37,566 nt of DNA from Pedosphaera sp. (GTDB lineage Bacteria > Verrucomicrobiota > Verrucomicrobiia > Limisphaerales > AAA164-E04), in contig NYYT01000034.1 of the NCBI GenBank assembly GCA_002686885.1, positions 16,872-54,437 of the forward strand, read 5' to 3'. Under the pieces are notes generated by a model. That model saw nothing but the letters and a program-made list of their open reading frames with translations, was not told the origin of the DNA and made no database searches. Shown in pieces: positions 9,650-19,359 of the stretch (its first letter is position 1; every line of letters begins with the position of its first letter). Made by a program: the position numbers and the translations under genes.

Positions 9650-12600
9650 ATGCATCGTTTTCTTCGTTATGGGTTGGCGGCCTGTTCTTTTATGGGCGGC
9701 ACCTTCCATCATGAACTACTGGCAGACACCCTACAAATCAACGAATGGTCGACGACCCGCGACGGCTCACTGAGAGACGAGGATGGGGAAGCGACCGACT
9801 GGATTGAACTGTGGAATTACGGCCCTGAGGATATCTCGCTGGAGCGTTATCATCTAAGTGACGAGCTGGAAGCACCTGACAGGTGGACCTTTCCACAGCT
9901 CACGCTCAAGGCAGGGGCCTATCTCGTGGTAATGGCTTCAGGTAAAGATCGGCGCGATCCATCGCAGAACTTACATACCAATTTCCAATTGAACCAAAGG
10001 AGCGAGGCCATCCTGCTAAGTCGACCCGGACAAACCGGCCTCTTCGTAGTCTCTGTAATCGATGGATATCCCGACCAGAGAGACGGGTATTCTTATGGAC
10101 GGATCACCAACGCGGTTACGGAATCTTTTGGGTTTTTCCCATCACCGAGCCCTGGGGAGGCCAACCCATTGAGCTACCTGGAAGGCTTCGTGGCCGACAC
10201 CCGATTCAGCGTAGATCGTGGCTTTTATCGGGAAGCTTTTGTTTGCACCGTGACCACCCAAACCCCGGGAGCGACCCTTGTTTACACCACTGACGGCACC
10301 TTACCTGGCGCCCGAAACGGTGTTGCCTTTCAAGCTGCAAGTCCCGAGAGCGCCCCAGAACTGAAGCTGGAGATTGGAACCACGACGACGCTGAGGGTGA
10401 TGGCCATGAAGGAAAACATGGAACCCTCCAACATCGATACCCAAACCTATGTTTTCCCTGATGACATCCTGGCTCAAGATGGCGAGGGGGCACCTTATGC
10501 CCAAAGCATGCGATGGGGACATGCCGGACCCGACTGGGCCATGGACCCCAAAATCACACAGCATGCCGACCCGGAGATTCGCCCGGAGATCACTGATTTC
10601 TACCGACTCCCCTCCCTTTCCATCGTGATGGATTTTGAGGACATGTTTGGCAATGGGGGTATCTACATTGCCGGGCAAAGTGTCGAAAAACCTATTTCCA
10701 TGGAATGGATCAATCCCCATACCGATGTGAATCTTCCCAATGAAGTTCCTGGTTTCCAGACCGATGGAACGGTCCAGATTGTGGGAGGCAGCAGTCCAAA
10801 CCGCTGGAAATCGGACAAACTGTCCATGCGACTGAAATTCGATCGCGATCTGAAATACCCTATATTTGGAGAGGAGGCTGCGACGCGCTTTGACACCTTG
10901 GTCGTCGATGCGCGACTCAACAATGTGTGGCATTACGGGGGAGGATCCCAACCGGTGGCCCAGCGCGATCGCGCCCAGTACGTCAGGGATCTGTATGCCG
11001 CAAATCTCCACAATGCCATGGGAGGTCTATCCCCTCATGGGGCTCATGCTCATGTGTTTATCAATGGGATTTATTGGGGCATTCATACCCTTCACGAGCG
11101 CCCAGATGACAACTTTGCTGCCAGTTACTTCGGGGGAGAAAATGAAGAATACGACGTCATTAAGCATCGCACTTCAACTGTCGTGCAGGGGTCCAACCGA
11201 TCCTACCTCGCCTTGATGCGCCTGGCTGATCAAGATCTCACCCAAGCCGATCATTGGGCTTCCATGCAATCGCTACTGGAGATCGATGACTTCATTGATT
11301 ACATGCTGATGAACTACTACATCGGTAATGGTGATTGGGCTCACCATAATTGGTATGCCAGCTATCGCCGCGACGATCCAAATGGTAGGTGGCGATACCA
11401 CAGCTGGGATGCCGAAAAAGGGCTTCAGAGTGTTCAAGACAACGTCACACGTAAAGATAACAGCGGTGGCCCGACCCATCTCCATCATCGTTTGATTCAA
11501 AACCCCTCCTATCGCATGCGCTTTGCCGATCGCGCCTATGAACACCTGAGGCGAGGCACGCTCACCCCAGAAATGGCAGAAAGTATCTACCGGACGACCA
11601 GTGACCCCATTGAGTGGCCCATCCGTTTGGAATCTGCGCGATGGGGAGACAACCAACGGGCGCAGCCCTACGATCGTTTGGACTGGGTGGAAATCCGTGA
11701 TTCTTTATTTGGCGAATCACAGAATCGCTCCTTGCCAACCTTTGATTATTTTTCCCGCCGCAGTGAGATTGTTCTCAACCAGTTCCGATCAAGGAATTGG
11801 ATCCCATCGATCGATCCTCCCACCTTCAGCCAACAGGGAGGCCCACTGGCATCGACAAGCTCCTTGACCATGCAGTCAGGCGGAGGGACCATCTTCTACA
11901 CACTGGATGGCACCGACCCCATGGGGCAGCAACCCGTAGTCCTTTCTCGGCAAATCAAGACACTGGTCTCAGAATCGGCTACCAAAAAAGCCTACATGCC
12001 CGAAAACAACACTCTGGACGGCTCTTGGTTTGAGGTAGGTTTCAACGATGCTGATTGGCCTTCCGGTCAGGCAGGCGCGGGGTATGAAAATGGATCTGGC
12101 TACGATGATTTCATCGCTCCCTCCTTGAACTTCTCAGAGGCTGTCTCCAGCCAAAACGCAGAAACCATTTACATGCGAACTCATTTCACGCTGGAAGAGG
12201 TTCCCTCCTTTGATCAGCTTACGTTGGAGGTGCGCTATGACGATGGCTTCATTGCTTATTTAAACGGAAAAGAGGTCGCCAGGTCGAATGCTCCGGGAAA
12301 CAGGGGTACGCCTGCCGCATGGAACGCCTCCGCTTCTGCCAGCCACAATGACACCCAGGCTGCGGTTTTCGAAGCCGTGGACATCACTGCTGAAGGCCTG
12401 AATGTATTGCGCCCGGGAGACAATGTACTGGCCATTCATGGACTAAATGTCTCCAATTCGAGCAGTGATTTTCTCATTTGGCCACGCCTGACCGCTTCCA
12501 CCACACTCACTGAAGAACCCACCGGTCAGGATCAGGCAGTTTTCCGTTACGAAAACCCCATCCTGCTGCAGGCTTCCGCCCGCCTCAAGGCGCGCTCTTT

Positions 12601-14416
12601 TGATGGGGTCCAATGGTCTCCCCTGAATCAGGCCCAATTCTTGATCAATGCCGTTCCAGCCACTGCTCAAAACCTGTTATTGACACAGATTCATTACCAC
12701 CCAGCGGCACCCTCGGGTGAAGAGATGGCGCTCGGTTTTGACCAACGAAGTGACTTTGAGTTCCTTCAAATCAAGAATGTCAGCCAGAAACCGGTCGATC
12801 TTCGAGAGGTCGCCTTTACCGATGGCATTACCTTCCATTTCCAGGACGACAGCTTCCTTCACGAGTTACCTGCGGGCGCCAAATGCGTGGTGGTGGCCGA
12901 TCCGGATGCCTTTCGCTTTCGGTTCGGTTCTCAGGAAACGATTGCGGGGATGTTTCAGCAACAGACCAACCTTTCCAATGCGGGCGAACGACTGCAGGCG
13001 ACCGGGTCTGGTGGAAACCCGCTTTGGGACCTCACCTATGACGATCAGGAACCCTGGCCAACACTAGCAGATGGCCAAGGGTATTATTTGTCCCGCTTGT
13101 CTCCGACCCTCTTTCCCGATGCAAACAGTTCATCGGCATGGGAAGCCGTTCAGGCTGCTACAGATCGGACGCTTCCCCCGCCCCCTTCCATTTCACTCCT
13201 TCTACCGGATGAACAGACATCGGTTGCCCAAGGTCAAAATGTCAACATCTCGGCCAATATTGCCTCATCCCAGAACATCCCCATGGCCCGACTGGAGTGC
13301 TTGATTGATGGTGTGTCCATTGGCGAACTGTTGGGTCCGCCCTATCTCTGGAATTGGAAACCAGAACAATCGGGTGCACACCTCCTGCAAATCCAGGGTT
13401 GGGATGTTTACGGGCAATATGGGGTCTCTGAAGAGGTGCGCCTCATCGTCATCCCTCACACCGGCCCGTCCAGTGCACGCATCGCCTGGGTCAGCTTTCA
13501 CACCGATGAAACCACCGCATCGAATGCTGCGAGAGCGGCAGGAATGACCGAAGCGCCAGATGCCCTCTACACCCGGTTGCTCACCAGGGATGGGCACGAA
13601 GTCTACCGCATTGCAACTACCTCCACTCCCGATAAAGCCTTACTCGAATCGTATGATTTAGTCATCGTGAGTCGTTCTGTTGCCAGCGGAGACTACGCCT
13701 CAGATGCCCAAGGGATGACGTGGCACGGCCTCGAGACTCCCGTGATGATTCTGGGGGGTTATGTCACGCGAAGCAATCGACTCGGCTTCACGCAGGGCAC
13801 CACCATGATCGACGCGGCCAGCCCCATATACCTGAAGGCCAAAGATCCCTCTCATCCCGTTTTCGAGGGAATCCCATTGGATGCCGAGCATGTCATGGCG
13901 CAACTTTATGCAGAACCTGTTACCTGGAACGGCATCTTACAGAGAGGTATTTCCGTCAACCAGAACCCCCTTTCCGGGGGCGGCAAAATCATTGCGACCC
14001 ACGCAACGCACTCTGACAACGCCTATGGAGGAATCGTGATCGCCGAATGGGAGCCAGGCGCCACGATAAGCCATGCGGCTGAACCGATATTGGCGGAGAA
14101 GAGAATGCTTTTCCTGACCGGAAGCCGTGAGGCATCGGGGTTCACCTCCGAAACGGCCGGTCTATTTGACCTCACCGAAGAGGGTGGGCACATGTTTCTC
14201 AATGCCGTGCGATATCTCACTCAAACCCAGGAAACAACGTTCGATTCTTTTGTGGCCATCGAAAAGTCTGATCAAGGTTTGTGGATCTACTACACGGGGA
14301 CCTTACAAAGCGCCCCAAGTTTGCAGGGACCTTGGAGCGATGTCGTGGGAAGCCAGAACCCACATCCGCTGGGGAGTCCCATGGATCGGATGCAATTTTT
14401 CCGCTCGGTCCCCTGA
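9650..14416 (+). CDS. Large multidomain secreted protein: lamin-tail, chitobiase-like, CotH kinase-like, second lamin-tail, Ig-like and ThuA/GATase-like regions
   Basis: Open from TTG 9623; ATG 9650 precedes the signal-like segment. TDWIELWNYGPEDISLERYHLSD (LTD); TPGATLVYTTDGTLP and GGGTIFYTLDGTDP (chitobiase-like); VRDLYAANLHNAMGG...VFINGIYWGIHTLHERPDDNFAASYFGGENEEYDVIKH...YHSWDAEKGL (CotH). Confidence 0.85.
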   Translation: MHRFLRYGLAACSFMGGTFHHELLADTLQINEWSTTRDGSLRDEDGEATDWIELWNYGPEDISLERYHLSDELEAPDRWTFPQLTLKAGAYLVVMASGKDRRDPSQNLHTNFQLNQRSEAILLSRPGQTGLFVVSVIDGYPDQRDGYSYGRITNAVTESFGFFPSPSPGEANPLSYLEGFVADTRFSVDRGFYREAFVCTVTTQTPGATLVYTTDGTLPGARNGVAFQAASPESAPELKLEIGTTTTLRVMAMKENMEPSNIDTQTYVFPDDILAQDGEGAPYAQSMRWGHAGPDWAMDPKITQHADPEIRPEITDFYRLPSLSIVMDFEDMFGNGGIYIAGQSVEKPISMEWINPHTDVNLPNEVPGFQTDGTVQIVGGSSPNRWKSDKLSMRLKFDRDLKYPIFGEEAATRFDTLVVDARLNNVWHYGGGSQPVAQRDRAQYVRDLYAANLHNAMGGLSPHGAHAHVFINGIYWGIHTLHERPDDNFAASYFGGENEEYDVIKHRTSTVVQGSNRSYLALMRLADQDLTQADHWASMQSLLEIDDFIDYMLMNYYIGNGDWAHHNWYASYRRDDPNGRWRYHSWDAEKGLQSVQDNVTRKDNSGGPTHLHHRLIQNPSYRMRFADRAYEHLRRGTLTPEMAESIYRTTSDPIEWPIRLESARWGDNQRAQPYDRLDWVEIRDSLFGESQNRSLPTFDYFSRRSEIVLNQFRSRNWIPSIDPPTFSQQGGPLASTSSLTMQSGGGTIFYTLDGTDPMGQQPVVLSRQIKTLVSESATKKAYMPENNTLDGSWFEVGFNDADWPSGQAGAGYENGSGYDDFIAPSLNFSEAVSSQNAETIYMRTHFTLEEVPSFDQLTLEVRYDDGFIAYLNGKEVARSNAPGNRGTPAAWNASASASHNDTQAAVFEAVDITAEGLNVLRPGDNVLAIHGLNVSNSSSDFLIWPRLTASTTLTEEPTGQDQAVFRYENPILLQASARLKARSFDGVQWSPLNQAQFLINAVPATAQNLLLTQIHYHPAAPSGEEMALGFDQRSDFEFLQIKNVSQKPVDLREVAFTDGITFHFQDDSFLHELPAGAKCVVVADPDAFRFRFGSQETIAGMFQQQTNLSNAGERLQATGSGGNPLWDLTYDDQEPWPTLADGQGYYLSRLSPTLFPDANSSSAWEAVQAATDRTLPPPPSISLLLPDEQTSVAQGQNVNISANIASSQNIPMARLECLIDGVSIGELLGPPYLWNWKPEQSGAHLLQIQGWDVYGQYGVSEEVRLIVIPHTGPSSARIAWVSFHTDETTASNAARAAGMTEAPDALYTRLLTRDGHEVYRIATTSTPDKALLESYDLVIVSRSVASGDYASDAQGMTWHGLETPVMILGGYVTRSNRLGFTQGTTMIDAASPIYLKAKDPSHPVFEGIPLDAEHVMAQLYAEPVTWNGILQRGISVNQNPLSGGGKIIATHATHSDNAYGGIVIAEWEPGATISHAAEPILAEKRMLFLTGSREASGFTSETAGLFDLTEEGGHMFLNAVRYLTQTQETTFDSFVAIEKSDQGLWIYYTGTLQSAPSLQGPWSDVVGSQNPHPLGSPMDRMQFFRSVP

Positions 14417-14445
14417 GGAACCCCCTTTGACGTGGGTCATCCTCA

Positions 14446-15804
14446 TCAGGGTTTTGAGGCAACACCTCGCTTGGATGCGCTCGAGAGGTTGCGCGCAAGA
14501 AATAAAGCCACCACCCCCACCATGGAGCCCAAACTCACGGCAAACGGTGCACTGATGACCTTAGCTAACCAGCCAGCCAGGAAATGCCCGAAGGGGCTTA
14601 GCCCAATAAAACAGAAGGCATACACACCCATGACTCTGCCCCGCATGCCATCGGGCACAAAGCCCTGAACCATGGTGTTGGAAGTGGCAAAAAACACAAT
14701 CATACCCCATCCCGAAATCGCCAGCAAACAGCCTGCCAGCAAGGAATGGGTCGTCCAGGCGAAGCAAAAACTGGCACAAAGGAAAATTCCCAAACCCCAA
14801 TGGGAGAGCTGGAGCCGATCGCCTCTTTCGCGCAACCAGGCGAGACTGACCGAACCCGTAATCGCGCCGACTCCATTGGCTGTAAGCAACCACCCCAGAC
14901 CTTCGGCACCGACATGAAGCCTTTCCTGGACAAAAACTGGCATCAACACGAGATAGGACATGCAGAACAAGCTGGCCACCGAAACCAGGAGAAAGATGGT
15001 GCGCACCTCAGGGTGTCCCCCAATCCATTGCACAGCTTGGCGCAACAGCGGCCTTGTGTTGCTCACATTCGAGACGCTCTGCCTGACTGGCAGGCGCATG
15101 CAAAGGTAGCCCGCAATGACGGCCCCGTAGGAAAGGGCATTGATCAGGAAGCAAATCGGCAAGCTCACCCGACTCACTAATAGCCCGGCAATCGCTGGAC
15201 CGACAATGCGTGCGGCGTTGAACACGCTGGAATTGAGAGCGATGGCATTGGGAAGGTGCTCCTTGCCGACCATATCGACCACAAAGCTTTGTCGAACCGG
15301 AATGTCGATGGCATTGCTGATTCCCAGGCAAACAGCCAGGCATCCAATTTGCCAAAACGCGATGGATTCGCTGAGACTCAGAAAATAGAGAATCAAGGAA
15401 AACACCAGTGCCAAACACTGGGTCACAACAAGAAGGGTCCGTTTGTCGTATCGATCAGCCATCGAACCCCCAAGAAATGTCAGCAGGGTGACGGGAAGGG
15501 TATGCAGGAACCGAACAATCCCCAGGCTCATTGGAGAGCGAGTCAAGGAATAGACCAACCAGCCCTCGGCCACCATCTGCATCCAGGTACCGGTCAGGGA
15601 GACTAATTGAGCAAAAAAGAAGATCCGGTAATTGCGGTGCTGGAGAGAAGCAAACATGCCATCATGGACCGGTTCGCCACCTCCCTCTCCAGGAAGTCCC
15701 TTCCCAGTATCCCCCTTGAATGATGTCGGCAGCGAGTTGGGAGATTTACAGTCATCTGTCATCAGGCGGAGGCCTACAGAATCAGAGGGATCCCGGACTG
15801 GCAA
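14446..15804 (-). CDS. Major facilitator superfamily transporter (EntS/MFS_3-like)
   Basis: Multiple TM segments; LQHRNYRIFFFAQLVSLTGTWMQMVAEGWLVYSLT; GGSMADRYDKRTLL; NAIALNSSVFNAARIVGPAIAGLL. Start could be internal (MTDD at 15762). Confidence 0.9.
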   Translation of the reverse strand: MPVRDPSDSVGLRLMTDDCKSPNSLPTSFKGDTGKGLPGEGGGEPVHDGMFASLQHRNYRIFFFAQLVSLTGTWMQMVAEGWLVYSLTRSPMSLGIVRFLHTLPVTLLTFLGGSMADRYDKRTLLVVTQCLALVFSLILYFLSLSESIAFWQIGCLAVCLGISNAIDIPVRQSFVVDMVGKEHLPNAIALNSSVFNAARIVGPAIAGLLVSRVSLPICFLINALSYGAVIAGYLCMRLPVRQSVSNVSNTRPLLRQAVQWIGGHPEVRTIFLLVSVASLFCMSYLVLMPVFVQERLHVGAEGLGWLLTANGVGAITGSVSLAWLRERGDRLQLSHWGLGIFLCASFCFAWTTHSLLAGCLLAISGWGMIVFFATSNTMVQGFVPDGMRGRVMGVYAFCFIGLSPFGHFLAGWLAKVISAPFAVSLGSMVGVVALFLARNLSSASKRGVASKP

Positions 15805-15859
15805 TACTAAAGGACGATCTCGGGAGAGCGTTGCCAGTTATCTTCCCCTTTGCTAAATC

Positions 15860-17278
15860 TTGGAGGTGGCGCTCACCATCGACGACTTACCGAATCAGCT
15901 GGCGGCATTGATGGCCTCCATCAAGCAGCCAGCCAAGGCCTATTTGGTGGGTGGTTGCGTTCGAGACGCTTTGTTGGGGCATCCAGTCCATGACTACGAT
16001 ATTGAAGTCTATGGCATGCCCATGGAGAAACTCCTGAAGCATTTGCAATCCCGAGGCCGCACCGATGCCGTTGGGAAGTCCTTTGGCGTCATCAAATGGT
16101 CGCCCAAACCAGGCGAGACTTACGATATCGCACTCCCTCGAAAAGAAATCAACACCGATACCGGTCACCGGGGTTTCAGCGTGCATGCAGACCCTTTTCT
16201 CCCGCTGGAGGCGGCTTGTGAACGCAGAGACTTCACGATCAATGCCATGCTTTATTGCCCTCTGGAAAAACGACTGATTGATTTCTTTGGAGGCAAGGAA
16301 GATCTGAAGAAACGCCAGCTACGCCATACCTCTGAAGCGTTTCACGAAGATCCTTTGCGGGTCATGCGAGGCATGCAACTGGCTGGACGCTTTGGACTCT
16401 CCCCTCATCCAGAGACACTGACCCTTTGCCGTTCGATGCACTCGTCTTTTGCTTCCCTCCCGAAGGAGCGCTTGTGGGAAGAGTGGAAAAAATGGGCCAC
16501 CCAATCCACTCATCCTTCCATGGGCCTTTGCTTTCTAAGAGAGGCAGGGTGGTTATCTCATTACACCTCGTTGAATCAGATGATTGGGATTCCACAAGAC
16601 CCGCATTGGCACCCTGAGGGGGATGTGTGGGAGCACACTTTGTTGGTTTGCGATGCCATGGTTGGAGCCGAATCTTGGCAGGATGGTCTCTCATGCGAAG
16701 ATCGTCTGGCGATCATGATGGCCTGTCTCCTCCACGACACAGGAAAAGTCACGACGACAAAGACGATCCTCAAAGAGGGCCTCCAGCGCATCGTCTCCCC
16801 TGGTCACGCTCAAGTAAGTTCGCGCCTCTCAGAGGTTTTTCTCGATCAAATTGGTGCACCTCTGTGGTTGACCCAAAGGGTCCGGCCGCTCGTCCAAGAA
16901 CACATGATGCACTTGCAGCAGCCTACCGAACGAGCCGTGCGCCGTTTGTCCAGACGCCTTGAGCCGGAGTCCATCAGGCACCTCTGTCACTTAATGCTTG
17001 CCGACGCCAGAGGCCGAGGTCAGGCATCTCAGGCAAACCCCACCCACGTCATGGCCTTGAAAAAAACAGCTGAGAAACTCGAAGTCACCCATGGCGCCCC
17101 AAAGCCACTTGTTCAGGGAAAGCAGCTGCTGAGCATGGGGTATCCACCGGGAAAGGAAATGGGGCGACTCCTTACCAAGGTTTATGACCAGCAAATTGAG
17201 CAAGGGTGGAGCCAAAGGCAAAGTGCTCTGACCTGGCTTTTGGAGGCCTACCCACCACCTCAAGAGGCCTCTTCTTGA
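15860..17278 (+). CDS. CCA tRNA nucleotidyltransferase / poly(A) polymerase family with HD domain
   Basis: YLVGGCVRDALLGHPVHDYDIEVYG; RRDFTINAMLY; FHEDPLRVMRGMQLAGRFG; HD motifs WEHTLLVCDAM...ACLLHDTGK. TTG start at 15860; GTG at 15866 also possible. Confidence 0.92.
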   Translation: MEVALTIDDLPNQLAALMASIKQPAKAYLVGGCVRDALLGHPVHDYDIEVYGMPMEKLLKHLQSRGRTDAVGKSFGVIKWSPKPGETYDIALPRKEINTDTGHRGFSVHADPFLPLEAACERRDFTINAMLYCPLEKRLIDFFGGKEDLKKRQLRHTSEAFHEDPLRVMRGMQLAGRFGLSPHPETLTLCRSMHSSFASLPKERLWEEWKKWATQSTHPSMGLCFLREAGWLSHYTSLNQMIGIPQDPHWHPEGDVWEHTLLVCDAMVGAESWQDGLSCEDRLAIMMACLLHDTGKVTTTKTILKEGLQRIVSPGHAQVSSRLSEVFLDQIGAPLWLTQRVRPLVQEHMMHLQQPTERAVRRLSRRLEPESIRHLCHLMLADARGRGQASQANPTHVMALKKTAEKLEVTHGAPKPLVQGKQLLSMGYPPGKEMGRLLTKVYDQQIEQGWSQRQSALTWLLEAYPPPQEASS

Positions 17279-17293
17279 ATCTGACCACCGTTT

Positions 17294-17881
17294 TCAGTCA
17301 AAAAGTTTCAACATTTCCTCGCGAGTCTTTTCGATACGATCGATGTCCAGAGGCTGTTGCATGGGGGTAAACAGGACGGCATTCAACAAGTCGTAAATGC
17401 CTTTGGCCAATGGCCATGGCAGTCGCAGTCCATCCGGAGGGGTTGAGCCTTTGAGGTTGGATACGCCTGCATCGGCACCATGGCTCAATAAATCCTCAAC
17501 AATCTCAGGGTGACACAGAAACGCAGCAGAATGGAGTGCCGTATCGCCATCCTTGTTCTGAGCATTTAAATCAGCCCCCGCTTCCATCAGAAGATGCGCC
17601 ACTTCAGCGTGGCCGAATGCGGCTGCCATCATCAGCGCCGTACTTTGATTCCCTTGTGGGTTAGGATCTCTCTGCTCCAGATCCGTTCCTGAGGCAATGT
17701 GTCGCTTAATTTCAAGAACGTTATTCGAAAGGGCAGCCATCAGGAATTCCACCGTCGGCGGTCCCAGATCGGGTGATGGGGAGCCTTCGTCTCCCCCATT
17801 TTCCTTTGAGGCGGCATCCGAACCACATCCAGAAGCAAAGCCTAAAAGAAGGCCAAGTAAGAGGGTCGTGATAGTTCTCAT
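17294..17881 (-). CDS. Ankyrin-repeat lipoprotein
   Basis: MRTITTLLLGLLLGFASGCGS lipobox-like signal; ankyrin units STALMMAAAFGHAEVAHLLMEAGADLNAQNKDGDTALHSAAFLCHPEIVEDLLSHGAD. Longer ORF to 17950 would run through a terminator. Confidence 0.88.
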   Translation of the reverse strand: MRTITTLLLGLLLGFASGCGSDAASKENGGDEGSPSPDLGPPTVEFLMAALSNNVLEIKRHIASGTDLEQRDPNPQGNQSTALMMAAAFGHAEVAHLLMEAGADLNAQNKDGDTALHSAAFLCHPEIVEDLLSHGADAGVSNLKGSTPPDGLRLPWPLAKGIYDLLNAVLFTPMQQPLDIDRIEKTREEMLKLFD

Positions 17882-17916
17882 GATAATTTTATACGATTGC
17901 CAAAAGTGTTTCCTGA

Positions 17917-17946
17917 CAAAAAGAGGCCGCTCACAAGGAGCGGCCT
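17917..17946 (-). terminator. Rho-independent terminator for the Cys-rich repeat protein gene
   Basis: On the minus strand AGGCCGCTC-cttgt-GAGCGGCCT followed by CTTTTTG; lies just after the stop of the 17970..19103 gene. Confidence 0.9.
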
Positions 17947-17969
17947 GCATAAGAGGAACTAGAAAAACC

Positions 17970-19103
17970 TTACTGAGCCTTGATGGCTGTGGCGGTGAAT
18001 TCTAGTTTGCCATCGATTTCGGCTACGGAACCCTCGGCCGAAACTTTCACCGTAGACTGACAAACCTGGCCGTGAAACTGACGGCTCACTTTGTTTTGAT
18101 CCAAAACATAGAGATGCTCTTTGCCATCGACTGAAACTCGGATGGCATTCTGACAGGTGCGGCTTTTCTTGAGTTCGCACTTCAAGCACAGGGCTTCTCC
18201 CGTCAGGGTTTTCTTCTCTTGCAGCTTGATACTGGAGGCAGTGAGCACGGATTGATTGCCATCCTTGGCCAGAGTGCCGACAGCAATGATGGGAGCCGTG
18301 GAAGAGCAAAGATTCTTGTGAAAACCGTTGCTCGCTTCATTTTTGGCAAAAATGATCAATGTTTCCTTGCCATCAATACTCGCCTGCAAGGCATTCTGAC
18401 AGCTGTCGGACTTGCCTAATTCGCACTTGAGACAGCAACCAGTACCCTTCAGGGTGACGGCTGAGGCGGCAACCGTTTTTGCAGGAGCTGCCTCTTTCTT
18501 TTCGGCTTTGGCCTCCTTCTTTGGAGCCACTTCGATTTTGGTTGCTACAATCTTTTTGATGCCGTTGACCTCAGTGACTTTCCCGTGAACGACCGTCGCC
18601 TTGGGTCCCTGACAAACTTCAGAGTGGTAAGCTTGGCTCACATCATTGTGCTCGATGAAGTGAAGGATTTTCTTGCCTCCAACATCGACAATGATGCCAT
18701 TTTGGCACTGCGCAGTGATTTTGGAGACGCACTTGGTGCAGACACCTGTTCCGGCGAATTGTTGGGGGGCATCTGACTTGGCCTCATCGCCAGCCAAGCT
18801 GATTTTGGTGGCAACAAGCACTTTTTTGCCGTCCACATCCTTAACGGCCCCAACGGCCGTGATGGCTTTGGTGCCGCTGCAAAGATTTTTGTGAAATGCC
18901 TTGCTGACAGCGTTGTGCTCCAGAAGGTAAACAACATCCCCCGACTTGAGTGCATTTTGACAGCTATCGGCCTGCTTGAGCTTGCACTTGGCGCAACAAC
19001 CGGTACCCGTCAGGGTGACTTCAGCCGACTCGGCTTGACTTTCGGGCATGAGGCCCAGGCTTAAACCCAGGCTCAGGCCCAGGGCAATGATTAGATGCTT
19101 CAT
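17970..19103 (-). CDS. Secreted protein with four Cys-rich modules (C-x2-C ... CQN ... H ... C); function unknown
   Basis: Signal peptide, then four related ~75-80 aa modules with conserved CxKC, CQN, N-x2-[SA]-x2-[FY]H and a fourth Cys. Confidence 0.9.
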   Translation of the reverse strand: MKHLIIALGLSLGLSLGLMPESQAESAEVTLTGTGCCAKCKLKQADSCQNALKSGDVVYLLEHNAVSKAFHKNLCSGTKAITAVGAVKDVDGKKVLVATKISLAGDEAKSDAPQQFAGTGVCTKCVSKITAQCQNGIIVDVGGKKILHFIEHNDVSQAYHSEVCQGPKATVVHGKVTEVNGIKKIVATKIEVAPKKEAKAEKKEAAPAKTVAASAVTLKGTGCCLKCELGKSDSCQNALQASIDGKETLIIFAKNEASNGFHKNLCSSTAPIIAVGTLAKDGNQSVLTASSIKLQEKKTLTGEALCLKCELKKSRTCQNAIRVSVDGKEHLYVLDQNKVSRQFHGQVCQSTVKVSAEGSVAEIDGKLEFTATAIKAQ

Positions 19104-19165
19104 GATTTTACGAATTGGATAAATTGAGGGCCATATCCCTCAATGAGTTGAATTTGTGGGTTTTA

Positions 19166-19179
19166 CGTGAATATACACG
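19166..19179. promoter_or_regulatory. Palindromic candidate operator overlapping the predicted transcription start
   Basis: CGTGAAT/ATACACG, 7-bp half-sites with one mismatch, starting 3 bp downstream of the candidate -10. Confidence 0.3.
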
Positions 19180-19182
19180 CAG

Positions 19183-19210
19183 ACTATAGCATGTCTATTT
19201 CGGTCGGCAA
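19183..19210 (-). promoter_or_regulatory. Candidate sigma70-like promoter for the Cys-rich repeat protein gene
   Basis: Minus strand TTGCCG (19205-19210) - 16 bp - TATAGT (19183-19188), about 80 bp upstream of ATG. Confidence 0.45.
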
Positions 19211-19359
19211 CGAATAATTCGACCTTGGAACCTTCCCCACTAGTGAGTTGCACTCATCGAATCACCTCCTTTCACCATGCCTCGAGGACATTCACCTAAT
19301 CGCTTGCCTTGCGTTCAAGAGGAGTGGAAGCTTTGGGCCGTTGAACTTCCCAACAAGCC

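Noticed and set aside
10301-11011. 236-aa minus-strand ORF
   Set aside because: Antisense to the CotH protein; no motif or start context.
17263-17274. AAGAGGCCTCTT palindrome at the end of the CCA-adding enzyme gene
   Set aside because: No loop and no following T-run, and it is inside coding sequence; likely chance.
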